Source: an uncultured Oscillospiraceae bacterium
Lineage (GTDB): Bacteria > Bacillota > Clostridia > Oscillospirales > Oscillospiraceae
DNA length: 64,000 bases
Direction of reading: 5' to 3'
NCBI GenBank assembly: GCA_949841355.1
Contig: CATKZP010000014.1
Coordinates: forward strand, 22,616 to 86,615
A program made the translations under genes and the position numbers. The first letter of the stretch is position 1. The number at the start of each line of letters is the position of its first letter. The notes under the pieces were generated by a model that saw only the letters and a program-made list of their open reading frames with translations, ran no database searches and was not told the DNA's origin. Positions 42,453 to 51,207 of the stretch are shown here, piece after piece.

Positions 42453-43460
42453 ATGGGCGGCAGGACATCCAGCTCAAGGACGGCGGGCGGCGGGCGGCGT
42501 TCCGTCCAGCGGGACAGGCGAAGGGGACAGAATGCCGGTGCGGACCAGGACCGGTTCAGACTGATCCAGCTGGCGGTCAGCTTGGCGCTGTTTCTGCTGG
42601 TTTATATTGGCCGAGGGGTGTTCCCCGCTCAATTGGAAGTGTGGCGCTGCGCGGCGGCGGCCAATGTGGATTTCAGGGCGGCGTTCCAGCGCTTTGGGTC
42701 TGCCCTTTCTCAGGGGGAGCCGGTGCGGGGAGCGCTGGAGACCCTGTGTTATACACTGCTGGGCGGAGAAGTGGAGTTGGAAGAACTGCCGTCCCAGCCG
42801 GTGGACGACAGGCCGGCGTACCCTTCGGGCCTGCTGAGCCGGGTGCCGGGGGGAGGGCTCAGCTATTTGAACAGCCACGGCATTCTGGAGGGGAGCAGAA
42901 CAGGGGAAACGGGAGACGGGGCGCAGAACGTCCAGCCCTCTCCCAGTCAGCCGACGCCTGATCAGGAGCCGACGCAGCCAGCCATAGAAACGGCGGTGGC
43001 CCAGGAGTACACGGAGGATGGTGTAAAGCTCCCCCGAAATGTGAGTATGGCGTTCTATGAGCTTGGGCTGAGCGAGACGGTAGTGCCGGTGTCCGGAGTG
43101 GCTACCTCCGGTTTCGGATACCGGGACAGCCCCATTGACGGAGAGATCGAATTCCATCTGGCTTTGGACATTGCGGCGGAGGAGGGGGACGAGATCGGCG
43201 CGTTTTCCTCCGGGGTGGTGGAATATATTGGAGAGAGCGATGAGTTTGGAAATTACCTGAAAATTCGCCACGAGAACAATGTGAGCAGTTTTTACGCCCA
43301 TTGCAGCAAGCTGCTGGTGCACAAGGGAGACCAGGTGGCCTGCGGCCAGACGGTAGCCCTGGTGGGGCAAACGGGGAACGCCACCGGTCCACACCTCCAT
43401 TTAACCATTGAGAAAGATAACATACGGCTGGACCCGGCATACTATGTGGACCTGCCATGA
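42453..43460 (+). CDS. SpoIVFA-like M23 (LytM) family metallopeptidase
   Basis: 335 residues from ATG 42453 behind AAGGAGGGG. A basic N-terminus (RRSVQRDRRRGQ) precedes one membrane helix at about 37-55 (LAVSLALFLLVYIG); then a Pro/Gln/Glu-rich linker and a C-terminal LytM domain. Zinc ligand motifs HLALD (H-x3-D) and HLHL (HxH, in GPHLHLTIE) are intact. The pairing with an M50 protease and the sigma-E-like promoter point to the SpoIVFA position, the regulator of pro-sigma-K processing. It could also be a SpoIIQ-type forespore protein. Confidence 0.78.
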   Translation: MGGRTSSSRTAGGGRRSVQRDRRRGQNAGADQDRFRLIQLAVSLALFLLVYIGRGVFPAQLEVWRCAAAANVDFRAAFQRFGSALSQGEPVRGALETLCYTLLGGEVELEELPSQPVDDRPAYPSGLLSRVPGGGLSYLNSHGILEGSRTGETGDGAQNVQPSPSQPTPDQEPTQPAIETAVAQEYTEDGVKLPRNVSMAFYELGLSETVVPVSGVATSGFGYRDSPIDGEIEFHLALDIAAEEGDEIGAFSSGVVEYIGESDEFGNYLKIRHENNVSSFYAHCSKLLVHKGDQVACGQTVALVGQTGNATGPHLHLTIEKDNIRLDPAYYVDLP

Positions 43461-44028
43461 GCCGCCCCGGGTGGAGGTAAGCCCTGGCTTTCTGCTCTTG
43501 CTGGGGATTTTGTTTTGGCTGGACGAGGGGGTTGGGCTGCTGCCCTGGGGACTGCTGGCCTGTGCGCTCCACGAACTGGGCCATATCGCAGCGGCCGCAG
43601 CGCTGAAGGGCGCCGTCCGGGAGCTGTCGCTGACGGCAGTGGGGGCAGAGCTGCGCATTGACTATAATGTGCCGCTGACCTATGGGCAGGACAGCCTGGT
43701 GGCGCTGGCCGGGCCGGCGGCGAATCTGCTGTTCGGCACGCTGGCGCTGTACCTTCACTGGGAGCTGGCTGCGGCGGTGAGCCTCACCATTGGCGGGTTC
43801 AACCTGCTGCCCATCCCGCCGCTGGATGGAGGCAGGGTCTTATACGGCCTGTTGGCGCTCCATTTGGACACCGATTGGGCGGAGCGGCTGACGACCGCCC
43901 TGTCCGGCTGTCTGCTGGGTGTTTTGGCGGGGGTGGGGGCGATGGCCGCCGCCCACTACGGCAATGCGACTCTGCTGCTCACAGCTTTGTGGATGCTGGC
44001 GGGAGTGCTTCGGCGGGAAGGGGGATGA
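43444..44028 (+). CDS. SpoIVFB-like M50 site-2 metalloprotease
   Basis: 194 residues if begun at ATG 43444, which overlaps the M23 gene; GTG 43471 (185 residues) is an alternative and neither has a strong ribosome-binding site. HELGH zinc motif (ALHELGHIAAAAA) and LPIPPLDGG third-ligand motif identify M50. Several membrane helices, no CBS domain, so it is shorter than B. subtilis SpoIVFB (288). SpoIVFB cleaves pro-sigma-K in the mother cell. Context with the LytM protein and the sigma-E-like promoter supports this role, but no sigK was seen in the window. Confidence 0.8.
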   Translation: MWTCHEPPRVEVSPGFLLLLGILFWLDEGVGLLPWGLLACALHELGHIAAAAALKGAVRELSLTAVGAELRIDYNVPLTYGQDSLVALAGPAANLLFGTLALYLHWELAAAVSLTIGGFNLLPIPPLDGGRVLYGLLALHLDTDWAERLTTALSGCLLGVLAGVGAMAAAHYGNATLLLTALWMLAGVLRREGG

Positions 44029-44063
44029 GCGGGAAATTTTTCTATGAAAAACGGAAAAAATTC

Positions 44064-44092
44064 TTGCAAATCCGGTCAGGATATGGTATACT
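44064..44092 (+). promoter_or_regulatory. Sigma-A promoter of rplS
   Basis: TTGCAA (44064-44069), 17-base spacer, TATACT (44087-44092). The ~80-base leader to the rplS ATG could hold an L19-type autoregulatory structure, but I could not fold one with confidence. Confidence 0.75.
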
Positions 44093-44174
44093 ACCTTAGT
44101 CTGAAATAGGGTGGTCCTCTACGCGGCCGTGCGGCTTGGACGTATGAACGCCTGAATCTAGGAGGAAAGTACAA

Positions 44175-44516
44175 ATGGAACTGTTGAAGCAATTCAGTGA
44201 GAAGTACATGAAGGACGAAGCTCCTTCCGTCAGCGTGGGCGACACCGTCCGGGTGCACATCCGGGTCAAGGAAGGCAGCCGTGAGCGTATCCAGGTGTTC
44301 GAGGGCACTGTTATCGCCAAGAAGCACGGCGGCGTGGAGGAGAGCTTTACCGTCCGCCGTATTTCCTACGGCGTGGGTGTGGAAAAGGTGTTCCCCCTGC
44401 ATGCTCCCACCATTGAGAAGGTGGAGACCATCCGCCGGGGCAAGGTGCGCCGCGCCAAGCTGTATTACCTGCGTGACCGCGTGGGCAAGGCCGCCAAGGT
44501 CAAAGAGGACCTGTAA
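44175..44516 (+). CDS. rplS: 50S ribosomal protein L19
   Basis: 113 residues. L19 lies at the 30S-50S interface. Signatures: [53 protein letters not shown] and the C-terminal [28 protein letters not shown] 44175 is behind aggaggaaagtacaa. A terminator follows directly, so rbgA probably starts a separate unit or is reached by readthrough. Confidence 0.98.
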   Translation: MELLKQFSEKYMKDEAPSVSVGDTVRVHIRVKEGSRERIQVFEGTVIAKKHGGVEESFTVRRISYGVGVEKVFPLHAPTIEKVETIRRGKVRRAKLYYLRDRVGKAAKVKEDL

Positions 44517-44530
44517 GCTGCGAGATAAAA

Positions 44531-44556
44531 AAGGAGCGGGTGACCGCTCCTTTTTT
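44531..44556 (+). terminator. Rho-independent terminator after rplS
   Basis: AAGGAGCGG, short loop, CCGCTCCTT, then TTTTTATT. Confidence 0.95.
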
Positions 44557-44593
44557 ATTCAATACCGCTCTTTGATGAGAGGAGATTGTTCCA

Positions 44594-45448
44594 ATGAACA
44601 TCCAGTGGTATCCCGGACACATGACCAAAACCCGCCGCCAGATGGAAAATGACGTAAAGCTGGTGGATCTGGTGGCCGAGGTGGTGGACGCGCGCATCCC
44701 CATATCCAGCCGCAACCCGGATATTGACGCCATGGTGGGAGACAGGCCAAGGCTGATTATTTTTAACCGTGCCGATCAGGCCGACCCCGCCGTAACGGCG
44801 CAGTGGCTGGCCTGGTTCAAGGGAAATGGGTTTGGCGTGCTGGAGACGGACGCTAAGAGCGGCAAGGGAGTGGGGCAGTTCTCTGCCGCGGCGCGGCACG
44901 TATTAAAGGACAAGCTGGCCGCCTGGAAGGCCAAGGGGCAAGTAGGCCGTCCCATCCGGGCTATGGTGGTGGGAGTGCCCAACGTGGGCAAATCTACCTT
45001 CATCAATAAGGTAGCCAAGCGCAAATCCGCGAAGGCCAGCGACCGCCCGGGGGTTACTCGAGGCAAACAGTGGGTGAGCGTGGACAGCGGCCTGGAGCTG
45101 CTGGACACGCCGGGCATTTTGTGGCCGAAGTTTGAGGATGAGACCACCGGACTGCATTTGGCCTTTACCGGCGCGGTGCGGGACGAGGTGACCGACGTGG
45201 AGGGTCTGTCCTGCGCTCTGCTGGAGCTGCTGCGGGACCGCTATCCAGGGGCGTTGGAAGAGCGGTACAGGCTGACCGAAATGGAGGGACTACAGGGCTG
45301 GGAGCTTTTGGAGCGGTGCGCCAGAAAGCGGGGGATGCTGGTCTCCGGCGCACAAGCGGACACTGAGCGCATGGCCAACGTGCTGCTGGACGAGTTCCGA
45401 GGCGGAAAGCTAGGAAACTTTACACTTGAGAAGCCTGAGGATATTTGA
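44594..45448 (+). CDS. rbgA: Ribosome biogenesis GTPase RbgA (YlqF)
   Basis: 284 residues. Circularly permuted GTPase needed for late 50S assembly in Firmicutes. G4-like FNRADQAD (near 56) comes before G1 GVPNVGKST (near 129) and G3 DTPGILWPKF (near 173), the permuted order. The N-terminal MNIQWYPGHMTKTRRQM is the RbgA signature. ATG 44594 follows gaggagattgttcca. Its stop overlaps or abuts rnhB, a conserved neighbour. Confidence 0.95.
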   Translation: MNIQWYPGHMTKTRRQMENDVKLVDLVAEVVDARIPISSRNPDIDAMVGDRPRLIIFNRADQADPAVTAQWLAWFKGNGFGVLETDAKSGKGVGQFSAAARHVLKDKLAAWKAKGQVGRPIRAMVVGVPNVGKSTFINKVAKRKSAKASDRPGVTRGKQWVSVDSGLELLDTPGILWPKFEDETTGLHLAFTGAVRDEVTDVEGLSCALLELLRDRYPGALEERYRLTEMEGLQGWELLERCARKRGMLVSGAQADTERMANVLLDEFRGGKLGNFTLEKPEDI

Positions 45449-45453
45449 GGGAG

Positions 45454-46068
45454 ATGAGAGAGGTGCCCAGTTGGGAGCTGGAACGCGAGGCGAGGGAGCG
45501 GGGATATGCCGCCGTGTGCGGATGCGATGAGGCGGGAGCCGGACCACTGGCGGGCCGGGTATACGCCGGTGCGGTGATTTTGCCGAACGAGCTGGAGCTG
45601 CCAGGTCTGGATGACTCCAAAAAGCTGACGGAAACGCGCAGAGAAGCTCTGTACGCCCAAATTACAGCTCAGGCGGTGGCTTGGGCGGCTGCCTGGGTGG
45701 AGCCGGAAGAAATTGATGCGATCAATATTCTGAACAGCCGCATCAAGGCGATGCAGCTGGCCATAGACGCGCTGAAACCGCAGGCGGATTTCGCTCTCAT
45801 CGACGGCAACCGGGATCACGGGAACCAGTGTGCCATCGCCACAGACCACAGAATGATTGTCAAGGGAGATAGCTTGTCAGTTTCAATTGCCGCGGCGTCC
45901 ATCGTGGCAAAGGTCAGCCGGGACTGGTACATGCGGGAGATGGCGGAACGCTATCCTCAGTATGAGTTTGAGCGCCATAAAGGGTATGGGACGAAGCGCC
46001 ACTATGAGCTGCTGCGGAAATTCGGCCCTTGCCCCATCCATCGCCGCACCTTTTTGAAAAGCCTGTGA
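45454..46068 (+). CDS. rnhB: Ribonuclease HII
   Basis: 204 residues from ATG 45454; TTG 45445, overlapping the rbgA stop, would add three. RNase HII removes ribonucleotides and RNA from DNA-RNA hybrids. The catalytic DE is in CGCDEAGAGPLAGRV, a further Asp in LIDGN, and SIVAKVSRDWYM and HKGYGTKRHYE are conserved C-terminal elements. It is followed by yraN with a GTGA overlap; rbgA-rnhB-yraN is a recurring cluster. Confidence 0.95.
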   Translation: MREVPSWELEREARERGYAAVCGCDEAGAGPLAGRVYAGAVILPNELELPGLDDSKKLTETRREALYAQITAQAVAWAAAWVEPEEIDAINILNSRIKAMQLAIDALKPQADFALIDGNRDHGNQCAIATDHRMIVKGDSLSVSIAAASIVAKVSRDWYMREMAERYPQYEFERHKGYGTKRHYELLRKFGPCPIHRRTFLKSL

Positions 46069-46436
46069 GCGGCGGGGGAGAGGCCCGGCGGCTTGGGCAG
46101 TGGGGCGAGGCCGTGGTGGCGGAGGACCTGGAGCGAAAAGGCTGGACCGTGACCGCCCGAAATTTCCGCTGCCGCATGGGCGAGGTGGACATTATTGCAA
46201 AAAATGAGCGCTATTTGATTTTCATGGAGGTAAAGCTGCGAAAAAACGGCCGGTTCGGGGCTGCGTGTGAGGCAGTCACTCCCGCCAAGCAGCGTAAGCT
46301 GCGGATATCTGCCCAATTTTATCTGATGAGCCATCCTACCACCCTCCAACCTAGGTTTGATGTGGCGGAGGTCTACGCGCCCCAGGGTATGTGCACGGAG
46401 AAGCCAGACATATACTACATTGAGAATGCTTTTTAG
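46065..46436 (+). CDS. YraN family (UPF0102) endonuclease-like protein
   Basis: 123 residues from GTG 46065, which overlaps the rnhB stop. PD-(D/E)XK-like fold: LGQWGEAVVAEDLERKGW, FRCRMGEVDIIAKNE and FMEVKLRKN give the E...D...ExK layout of a Holliday-junction-resolvase-like nuclease. No biochemical function is settled for YraN. The dipeptidase gene follows after 10 bases. Confidence 0.88.
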   Translation: MSGGGEARRLGQWGEAVVAEDLERKGWTVTARNFRCRMGEVDIIAKNERYLIFMEVKLRKNGRFGAACEAVTPAKQRKLRISAQFYLMSHPTTLQPRFDVAEVYAPQGMCTEKPDIYYIENAF

Positions 46437-46446
46437 GGGGACAACT

Positions 46447-47379
46447 ATGAAACCGATCTGTGTGTTTGACGCGCATTGCGACACCATTTCCCGCTGCTAT
46501 TATCTTCACGAGGGGTTAAGGCACAATACTGGTGATCTGTCTCTGGAGAAAACGGCGTGTTTTGAGTCGTATTGCCAGTTTTTTGCTCTATGGACAATAA
46601 AAGAATATGTGGACAGTGACAGCTCTACAATGGAGGAGACTTACTATAAGCTGCTGCGCTGTTTCAAAGAGCAGATGGCCTGCAACTCAGATAAAATCAT
46701 CCAGTGCCGTACCGCCCGGGACGTGGAGTGCGCCCATCGGCAGGGAAAAGCTGCGGCCTTCCTCACGGTGGAGGGGGCGGAGCTGCTGGGCTGCGACCCC
46801 TCCCGGTTGGACGAAGCTGCGGCCGCCGGAGTTGTGGCCATCAACCTGACATGGAACCACGCCAACGCTCTGTCCGGCGCCCACGCAGAGGAACCTGAGC
46901 GGGGATTATCCGCACGGGGGCGGCGGTTTGTGGAAAAAATGGAGCAGCTGCATATTTTAGTGGACGTGTCCCACCTGTCGGAGGCTGGTTTTTGGGATGT
47001 GGCCGAGATGGCGGCGCGCCCCTTTATTGCCAGCCACTCCAACGCAAAATCTGTGTGGGATCACACAAGGAACTTGACGAATGAGCAAATAACTGCGATA
47101 ATAGAGAATCAAGGGGTGATCGGCCTCAACTTCTACGAGGGATTCGTGGGGGGAAGTCTGGACTTGGATATGGTCCGGGCTCACCTGGACCGCATTCTGG
47201 AGCTGGGCGGGGCCAAAAATGCGGCGCTGGGGGGCGACTGGGACGGCTGCGACACCATCCCAAGCCTGCCCGCCATCGACAGCCTGCCTCGGCTGTACGA
47301 GCACCTTTTGCGTTGCGGATATGCGGAAACGGTCGTCCAAGACCTGTTTTACAACAATTTAATGAGAGTAGTGAGATGA
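46447..47379 (+). CDS. Membrane dipeptidase family (peptidase M19)
   Basis: 310 residues. TIM-barrel zinc dipeptidase. Metal ligands: DAHCDT near 8-13, the bridging Glu in TVEGAELLGCD, and HSNAKSVWDHTRNLTNEQ near 195-212. M19 enzymes hydrolyse dipeptides, sometimes with D-residues. No signal peptide, so probably cytoplasmic despite the family name. ATG 46447 lies behind agggggacaact. The stop overlaps thrC by ATGA. Confidence 0.9.
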   Translation: MKPICVFDAHCDTISRCYYLHEGLRHNTGDLSLEKTACFESYCQFFALWTIKEYVDSDSSTMEETYYKLLRCFKEQMACNSDKIIQCRTARDVECAHRQGKAAAFLTVEGAELLGCDPSRLDEAAAAGVVAINLTWNHANALSGAHAEEPERGLSARGRRFVEKMEQLHILVDVSHLSEAGFWDVAEMAARPFIASHSNAKSVWDHTRNLTNEQITAIIENQGVIGLNFYEGFVGGSLDLDMVRAHLDRILELGGAKNAALGGDWDGCDTIPSLPAIDSLPRLYEHLLRCGYAETVVQDLFYNNLMRVVR

Positions 47380-48869
47380 CCATGAATTACCTGAGCACGA
47401 GAAATAAAGACCTGCGCATGAGCGCCTCTCAGGCCATTGCCAAGGGACTGGCGCCCGACGGCGGCCTGCTGACTCCGGCGGTGCTGCCCCGGCTGCCCGC
47501 CTCGGCGGTGGAGACCATGCGGGACATGTCCTACCAGCAGCGCGTGGTCTATATCATGAACAGCTTTTTGGAGGGGTTTGCCGCCTCCGAGCTGAACAGC
47601 TACGCCTCCGAGGCCTATGGCGGGGGGAAGTTCTCCCACGAGGACGTGGCCCCGGTGCGCAAGCTGGATGAGAACACCTATTGTCTGGAGCTGTGGCATG
47701 GACCTACCTGTGCGTTCAAGGATATGGCGCTCCAGATACTGCCCCACCTGCTCACCGCGTCTTTGGAGAAAAACGACGAGAAGAAAACGGTGTGTATCCT
47801 GGTAGCCACCTCGGGCGACACCGGCAAGGCGGCGCTGGAGGGCTTCCGCAATGTGGAAAAGACGAAAATTCTGGTCTTTTATCCCAAGGACGGCGTGTCC
47901 GAAATTCAGGAGCTGCAGATGGTCACCCAGGAGGGCGGTAACGTCGGCGTGAGCTCGGTGGTGGGCAATTTCGACGACGCGCAGGCCGGTGTGAAGAAGC
48001 TGTTCGCTGACGAGGAGCTGGCCGCAGAGCTGGCGGAACGGGGTTACTTTCTCTCCTCCGCCAATTCCATCAACTGGGGCCGGGTTCTGCCGCAGATTGT
48101 GTATTACGCGTCTGCCTACTGTGACCTGCTGAAGGAAGGGGCAATTGCCAAGGGACAGCAGATCAATGTGTGCGTCCCCACTGGCAATTTCGGCAATATT
48201 CTGGCGGCCTACTACGCCAAGTCCATGGGAATTCCCATCAACCGGCTGATCTGCGCCTCCAACCAGAATAATGTGCTTACGGATTTCATTCATACCGGCT
48301 CCTATGACCGCAACCGGACCTTCTACAACACCCTGTCGCCGTCCATGGACATCCTGATCTCCAGCAATCTGGAGCGGATGATTTTCGAGCTGTCCGGCCG
48401 GGACGACCGGTTGGTGCGGGAATATATGTCTCAGCTAGCCCAGTACGGCAACTATCGGGTGGACAGCTCCATCCGGACCAAGCTGAAAAAGGAGTTCAGC
48501 GCGGGCTATTGCAGCGATGGCGAGACCAAGGCCATGATCGCAAAGATGTGGAACGAGCGGAATTATCTCATCGACCCGCATACTGCTGTGGCCTTCCATG
48601 TGCTGGACGAGTACCGGGCGGAAACGGGGGATGACACGGCGACGCTGGTGGTCTCCACCGCCAGTCCCTTCAAGTTCTGCTCCAGCGTACTGGACGCGCT
48701 GGGCGTAAAGGAGCACAGGGCTGGGCTGGATATTCTGGACCAGCTGGCCGAGACCACTGGTGTGCCCGTGCCCATGCCCCTGGCCCGGCTGAAGAGCCGC
48801 CGGCGCCGCTTTGACGGCGTGGTTAAAAAGGACGCCATGGAAAGCTGCGTGCTGGACTTCCTCAAGTAA
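47376..48869 (+). CDS. thrC: Threonine synthase
   Basis: 497 residues, the longer class of ThrC. PLP enzyme making threonine from O-phosphohomoserine. The PLP lysine lies in WHGPTCAFKDMALQ (near 110); VATSGDTGKAALEGF and NSINWGRVLPQIVYY are family motifs, and VPTGNFGNILAAYYAK binds the cofactor phosphate. ATG 47376 overlaps the dipeptidase stop; ATG 47382 is an alternative. The N-terminal YLSTRNKDLRMSASQAIAKGLAPDGGL is typical. Confidence 0.95.
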   Translation: MTMNYLSTRNKDLRMSASQAIAKGLAPDGGLLTPAVLPRLPASAVETMRDMSYQQRVVYIMNSFLEGFAASELNSYASEAYGGGKFSHEDVAPVRKLDENTYCLELWHGPTCAFKDMALQILPHLLTASLEKNDEKKTVCILVATSGDTGKAALEGFRNVEKTKILVFYPKDGVSEIQELQMVTQEGGNVGVSSVVGNFDDAQAGVKKLFADEELAAELAERGYFLSSANSINWGRVLPQIVYYASAYCDLLKEGAIAKGQQINVCVPTGNFGNILAAYYAKSMGIPINRLICASNQNNVLTDFIHTGSYDRNRTFYNTLSPSMDILISSNLERMIFELSGRDDRLVREYMSQLAQYGNYRVDSSIRTKLKKEFSAGYCSDGETKAMIAKMWNERNYLIDPHTAVAFHVLDEYRAETGDDTATLVVSTASPFKFCSSVLDALGVKEHRAGLDILDQLAETTGVPVPMPLARLKSRRRRFDGVVKKDAMESCVLDFLK

Positions 48870-48881
48870 AGGGGTGATGGG

Positions 48882-49571
48882 ATGGCTCTCTACGCCATCG
48901 GTGATACCCACCTGTCCCTGGGTGCGGACAAGCCCATGGACGTGTTCGGCGGAGGCTGGGAAGGCTATGTGGACAAGTTGCGGGAGGGCTTTGCCCCTGT
49001 TGAGGACGAGGACACGGTGGTGCTGTGCGGCGATTTGTCCTGGGGTATGGGGTTGGAATCGGCCCGGAAGGACTTCGCCTTTCTAAATAGTGCGCTGCCG
49101 GGGGAGAAATGGCTTCTCAAGGGCAATCACGATTACTGGTGGACCACGGCAGCCAAGATGAACGCGTTTTTTCAGGCCAACGGCTTTACCAGGCTGCACA
49201 TTCTGCACAACAACTGTGGATTTTATGGAGATACCGCCCTGTGCGGGACCCGAGGGTGGTTCTTTGAGGAGAACGGCGCGCCCCAGTGGGAGAAGGTGTT
49301 TAAGCGGGAGCTGATCCGGCTGGAGGCATCGCTGAAAGCGGCGGGGGAACGGGAGAAGCTGTGCTTTCTCCACTATCCGCCCCTGTATCGGGGGTATCGG
49401 TGTCAGGAGATCATAGATTTGCTGGAACAATATCAGGTTAGGGCCTGCTATTATGGGCATCTTCATGGTCCAAGCCACCGGCTTGCCATTGAAGGAGTGC
49501 AGGGAACGGTGGACTACCATCTGGTGTCTGCGGACTTTGTCGGATTCCGGCCAAAAAAAATTTTAAATTAG
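48882..49571 (+). CDS. Calcineurin-like metallophosphoesterase
   Basis: 229 residues. Complete set of phosphoesterase motifs: GDTHLS (near 7), LCGDLSWGMG (near 48), GNHDYWW (near 82), a metal His in LHYPPLY and GHLHGPSH (near 197). A binuclear metal centre is expected; the substrate is unknown. ATG 48882 follows aaaggggtgatggg, 12 bases after thrC. Related proteins stand next to many housekeeping genes without a fixed role. Confidence 0.88.
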   Translation: MALYAIGDTHLSLGADKPMDVFGGGWEGYVDKLREGFAPVEDEDTVVLCGDLSWGMGLESARKDFAFLNSALPGEKWLLKGNHDYWWTTAAKMNAFFQANGFTRLHILHNNCGFYGDTALCGTRGWFFEENGAPQWEKVFKRELIRLEASLKAAGEREKLCFLHYPPLYRGYRCQEIIDLLEQYQVRACYYGHLHGPSHRLAIEGVQGTVDYHLVSADFVGFRPKKILN

Positions 49572-49583
49572 TCAAAAAAACAG

Positions 49584-49612
49584 TGGAAATCTCTGCGCCT
49601 ATCTGATAGAAT
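49584..49612 (+). promoter_or_regulatory. Promoter of tig
   Basis: TGGAAA (49584-49589), 17-base spacer, TAGAAT (49607-49612). A hairpin GGCCCAG/CTGGGCC at about 49636-49658 follows in the leader, just before the ribosome-binding site. Confidence 0.6.
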
Positions 49613-49677
49613 AGGTTGGATTATTTAGAAAGAAGGCCCAGAGGCGTTTACCTGGGCCAAGCTTGGAGGAACACACC

Positions 49678-51096
49678 ATGAACATCAAGAGCAATGAGAA
49701 AAAAGAAAACAGCACTTTTGAGCTGGTGATCGAGGTCGGAGCCCCCGAGTTCCAGGCCGCCATCGATAAGGTTTACAACCGCCAGAAGAAGAGCATCAAC
49801 GTACCTGGCTTCCGCAAGGGCAAGGCGCCCCGGAAGATGGTGGAAAAGATGTACGGCGCTGAGATTTTCTTTGAGGACGCCATCTCCCTGGCCTATCCCG
49901 ACGCCTATGAGGCCGCGCTGAAGGAGGCGGGGATCGACCCCGTGGCGTACCCGCAGCTGGAGGTGCTGGACGTCAGCTCGGAGGGCTTTACCTTCAAGGC
50001 TGTGGTCACCGTCAAGCCCGAGGTATCCATTCAGGATTACAAGGGCCTCCAGGTGGCCAAGACGGAGGTGAAGGTGTCCGCCGCCGACATCAAGGCAGAG
50101 CTGAAGCCGTACATCGACCGAGCTTCCCGCCTGGTGAGCGTGGAGCGCAAGGCTAAGAAGGGCGACACTGCGGTTATCGACTTCGAGGGCTTTAAGGACG
50201 GCGTGCCCTTCCAGGGCGGCAAGGGGGAAAACTACAGCCTGGAGCTGGGGTCCGGTTCCTTTGTGCCCGGCTTTGAGGAGCAGGTGATCGGCATGAAGGC
50301 GGGGGAAGAGAAGGAGCTGGATATCACCTTCCCCGAGAATTATGCCGCTGAGCTGGCCGGCGCGGCCGTCGTATTCAAGGTTAAGGTCCACGAGATTAAG
50401 GAAAAGCAGGAGCCTGAGGTGGATGACGAGTTCGCCAAGGATGTTTCAGAATTCAATACCCTGGAGGAATTCAAAAAGGACCTTGGCGACAAGCTGAAGG
50501 CCCGCCGTCAGGAGCAGGCCGACCGGGAGTTCGAGACCGCCGTGGTTGACGCGCTGATTGAGAAGCTGGAGTGCGATGTGCCGGAGGCCATGATCGACTA
50601 TCAGGCGGACAAGATGCTGGATGATTACGCCAACCGGATTCAGAGCCAGGGCATCGGTTTCGAGGACTATCTGAGGATGATGGGCATGACCATGGACGAC
50701 ATGCGCGCCCAGTCCAAGGCCGCCGCCGCCCGTACTGTGCGCAGTGACTTGGCGCTGGAGGCTGTGGCCGCCGCCGAGGGCCTTGAGATCTCCGATGCCG
50801 CGGTGGACGAGGAGATCAGCCGCCTGGCTGAGCAGTACAAGATGGAGGAGGACAAGGTCCGCTCCATCGTCAATGCGGACGATATCCGCAGGGACCTGAT
50901 GATGCGCGGCGCGCTGGATCTGGTGAAGTCCTCTGTGAAAAAGACCGCCAAGAAGGCGGAGAAGAGCGAGGAAAAGGCGGAGAAGAAAACCGCCAAAAAG
51001 ACGGAGAAGGCCGCGAAGAAGTCGGAAGATGACGACGCGGAGGAAGCCGCGCCCAAGAAGAAAGCCGCCTCTAAGGCAAAGACGGCCGAAGAGTAA
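49678..51096 (+). CDS. tig: Trigger factor
   Basis: 472 residues. Ribosome-bound chaperone. N-terminal ribosome-binding domain with NVPGFRKGKAPRKMVEKMYG (near 42-61), FKBP-type PPIase domain about 155-240 (GDTAVIDFEGFKDGVPFQGG), then the helical chaperone body. After about residue 418 comes an extra ~55-residue Lys/Ala/Glu-rich tail (KKAEKSEEKAEKKTAKKTEK and similar). ATG 49678 lies behind ggaggaacacacc. The tig-clpP-clpX-lon order is the usual proteostasis cluster of Firmicutes. Confidence 0.96.
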   Translation: MNIKSNEKKENSTFELVIEVGAPEFQAAIDKVYNRQKKSINVPGFRKGKAPRKMVEKMYGAEIFFEDAISLAYPDAYEAALKEAGIDPVAYPQLEVLDVSSEGFTFKAVVTVKPEVSIQDYKGLQVAKTEVKVSAADIKAELKPYIDRASRLVSVERKAKKGDTAVIDFEGFKDGVPFQGGKGENYSLELGSGSFVPGFEEQVIGMKAGEEKELDITFPENYAAELAGAAVVFKVKVHEIKEKQEPEVDDEFAKDVSEFNTLEEFKKDLGDKLKARRQEQADREFETAVVDALIEKLECDVPEAMIDYQADKMLDDYANRIQSQGIGFEDYLRMMGMTMDDMRAQSKAAAARTVRSDLALEAVAAAEGLEISDAAVDEEISRLAEQYKMEEDKVRSIVNADDIRRDLMMRGALDLVKSSVKKTAKKAEKSEEKAEKKTAKKTEKAAKKSEDDDAEEAAPKKKAASKAKTAEE

Positions 51097-51207
51097 AGCA
51101 CCACAAGCCTTTTTGAGCGCAGGAGGGAATAAATAACGCCGGAGTTGGGGCATAATAGCCTGCGCTGGCGGGGAAATGCATATCCCCCCTCGGAAAGGAG
51201 AATACCC

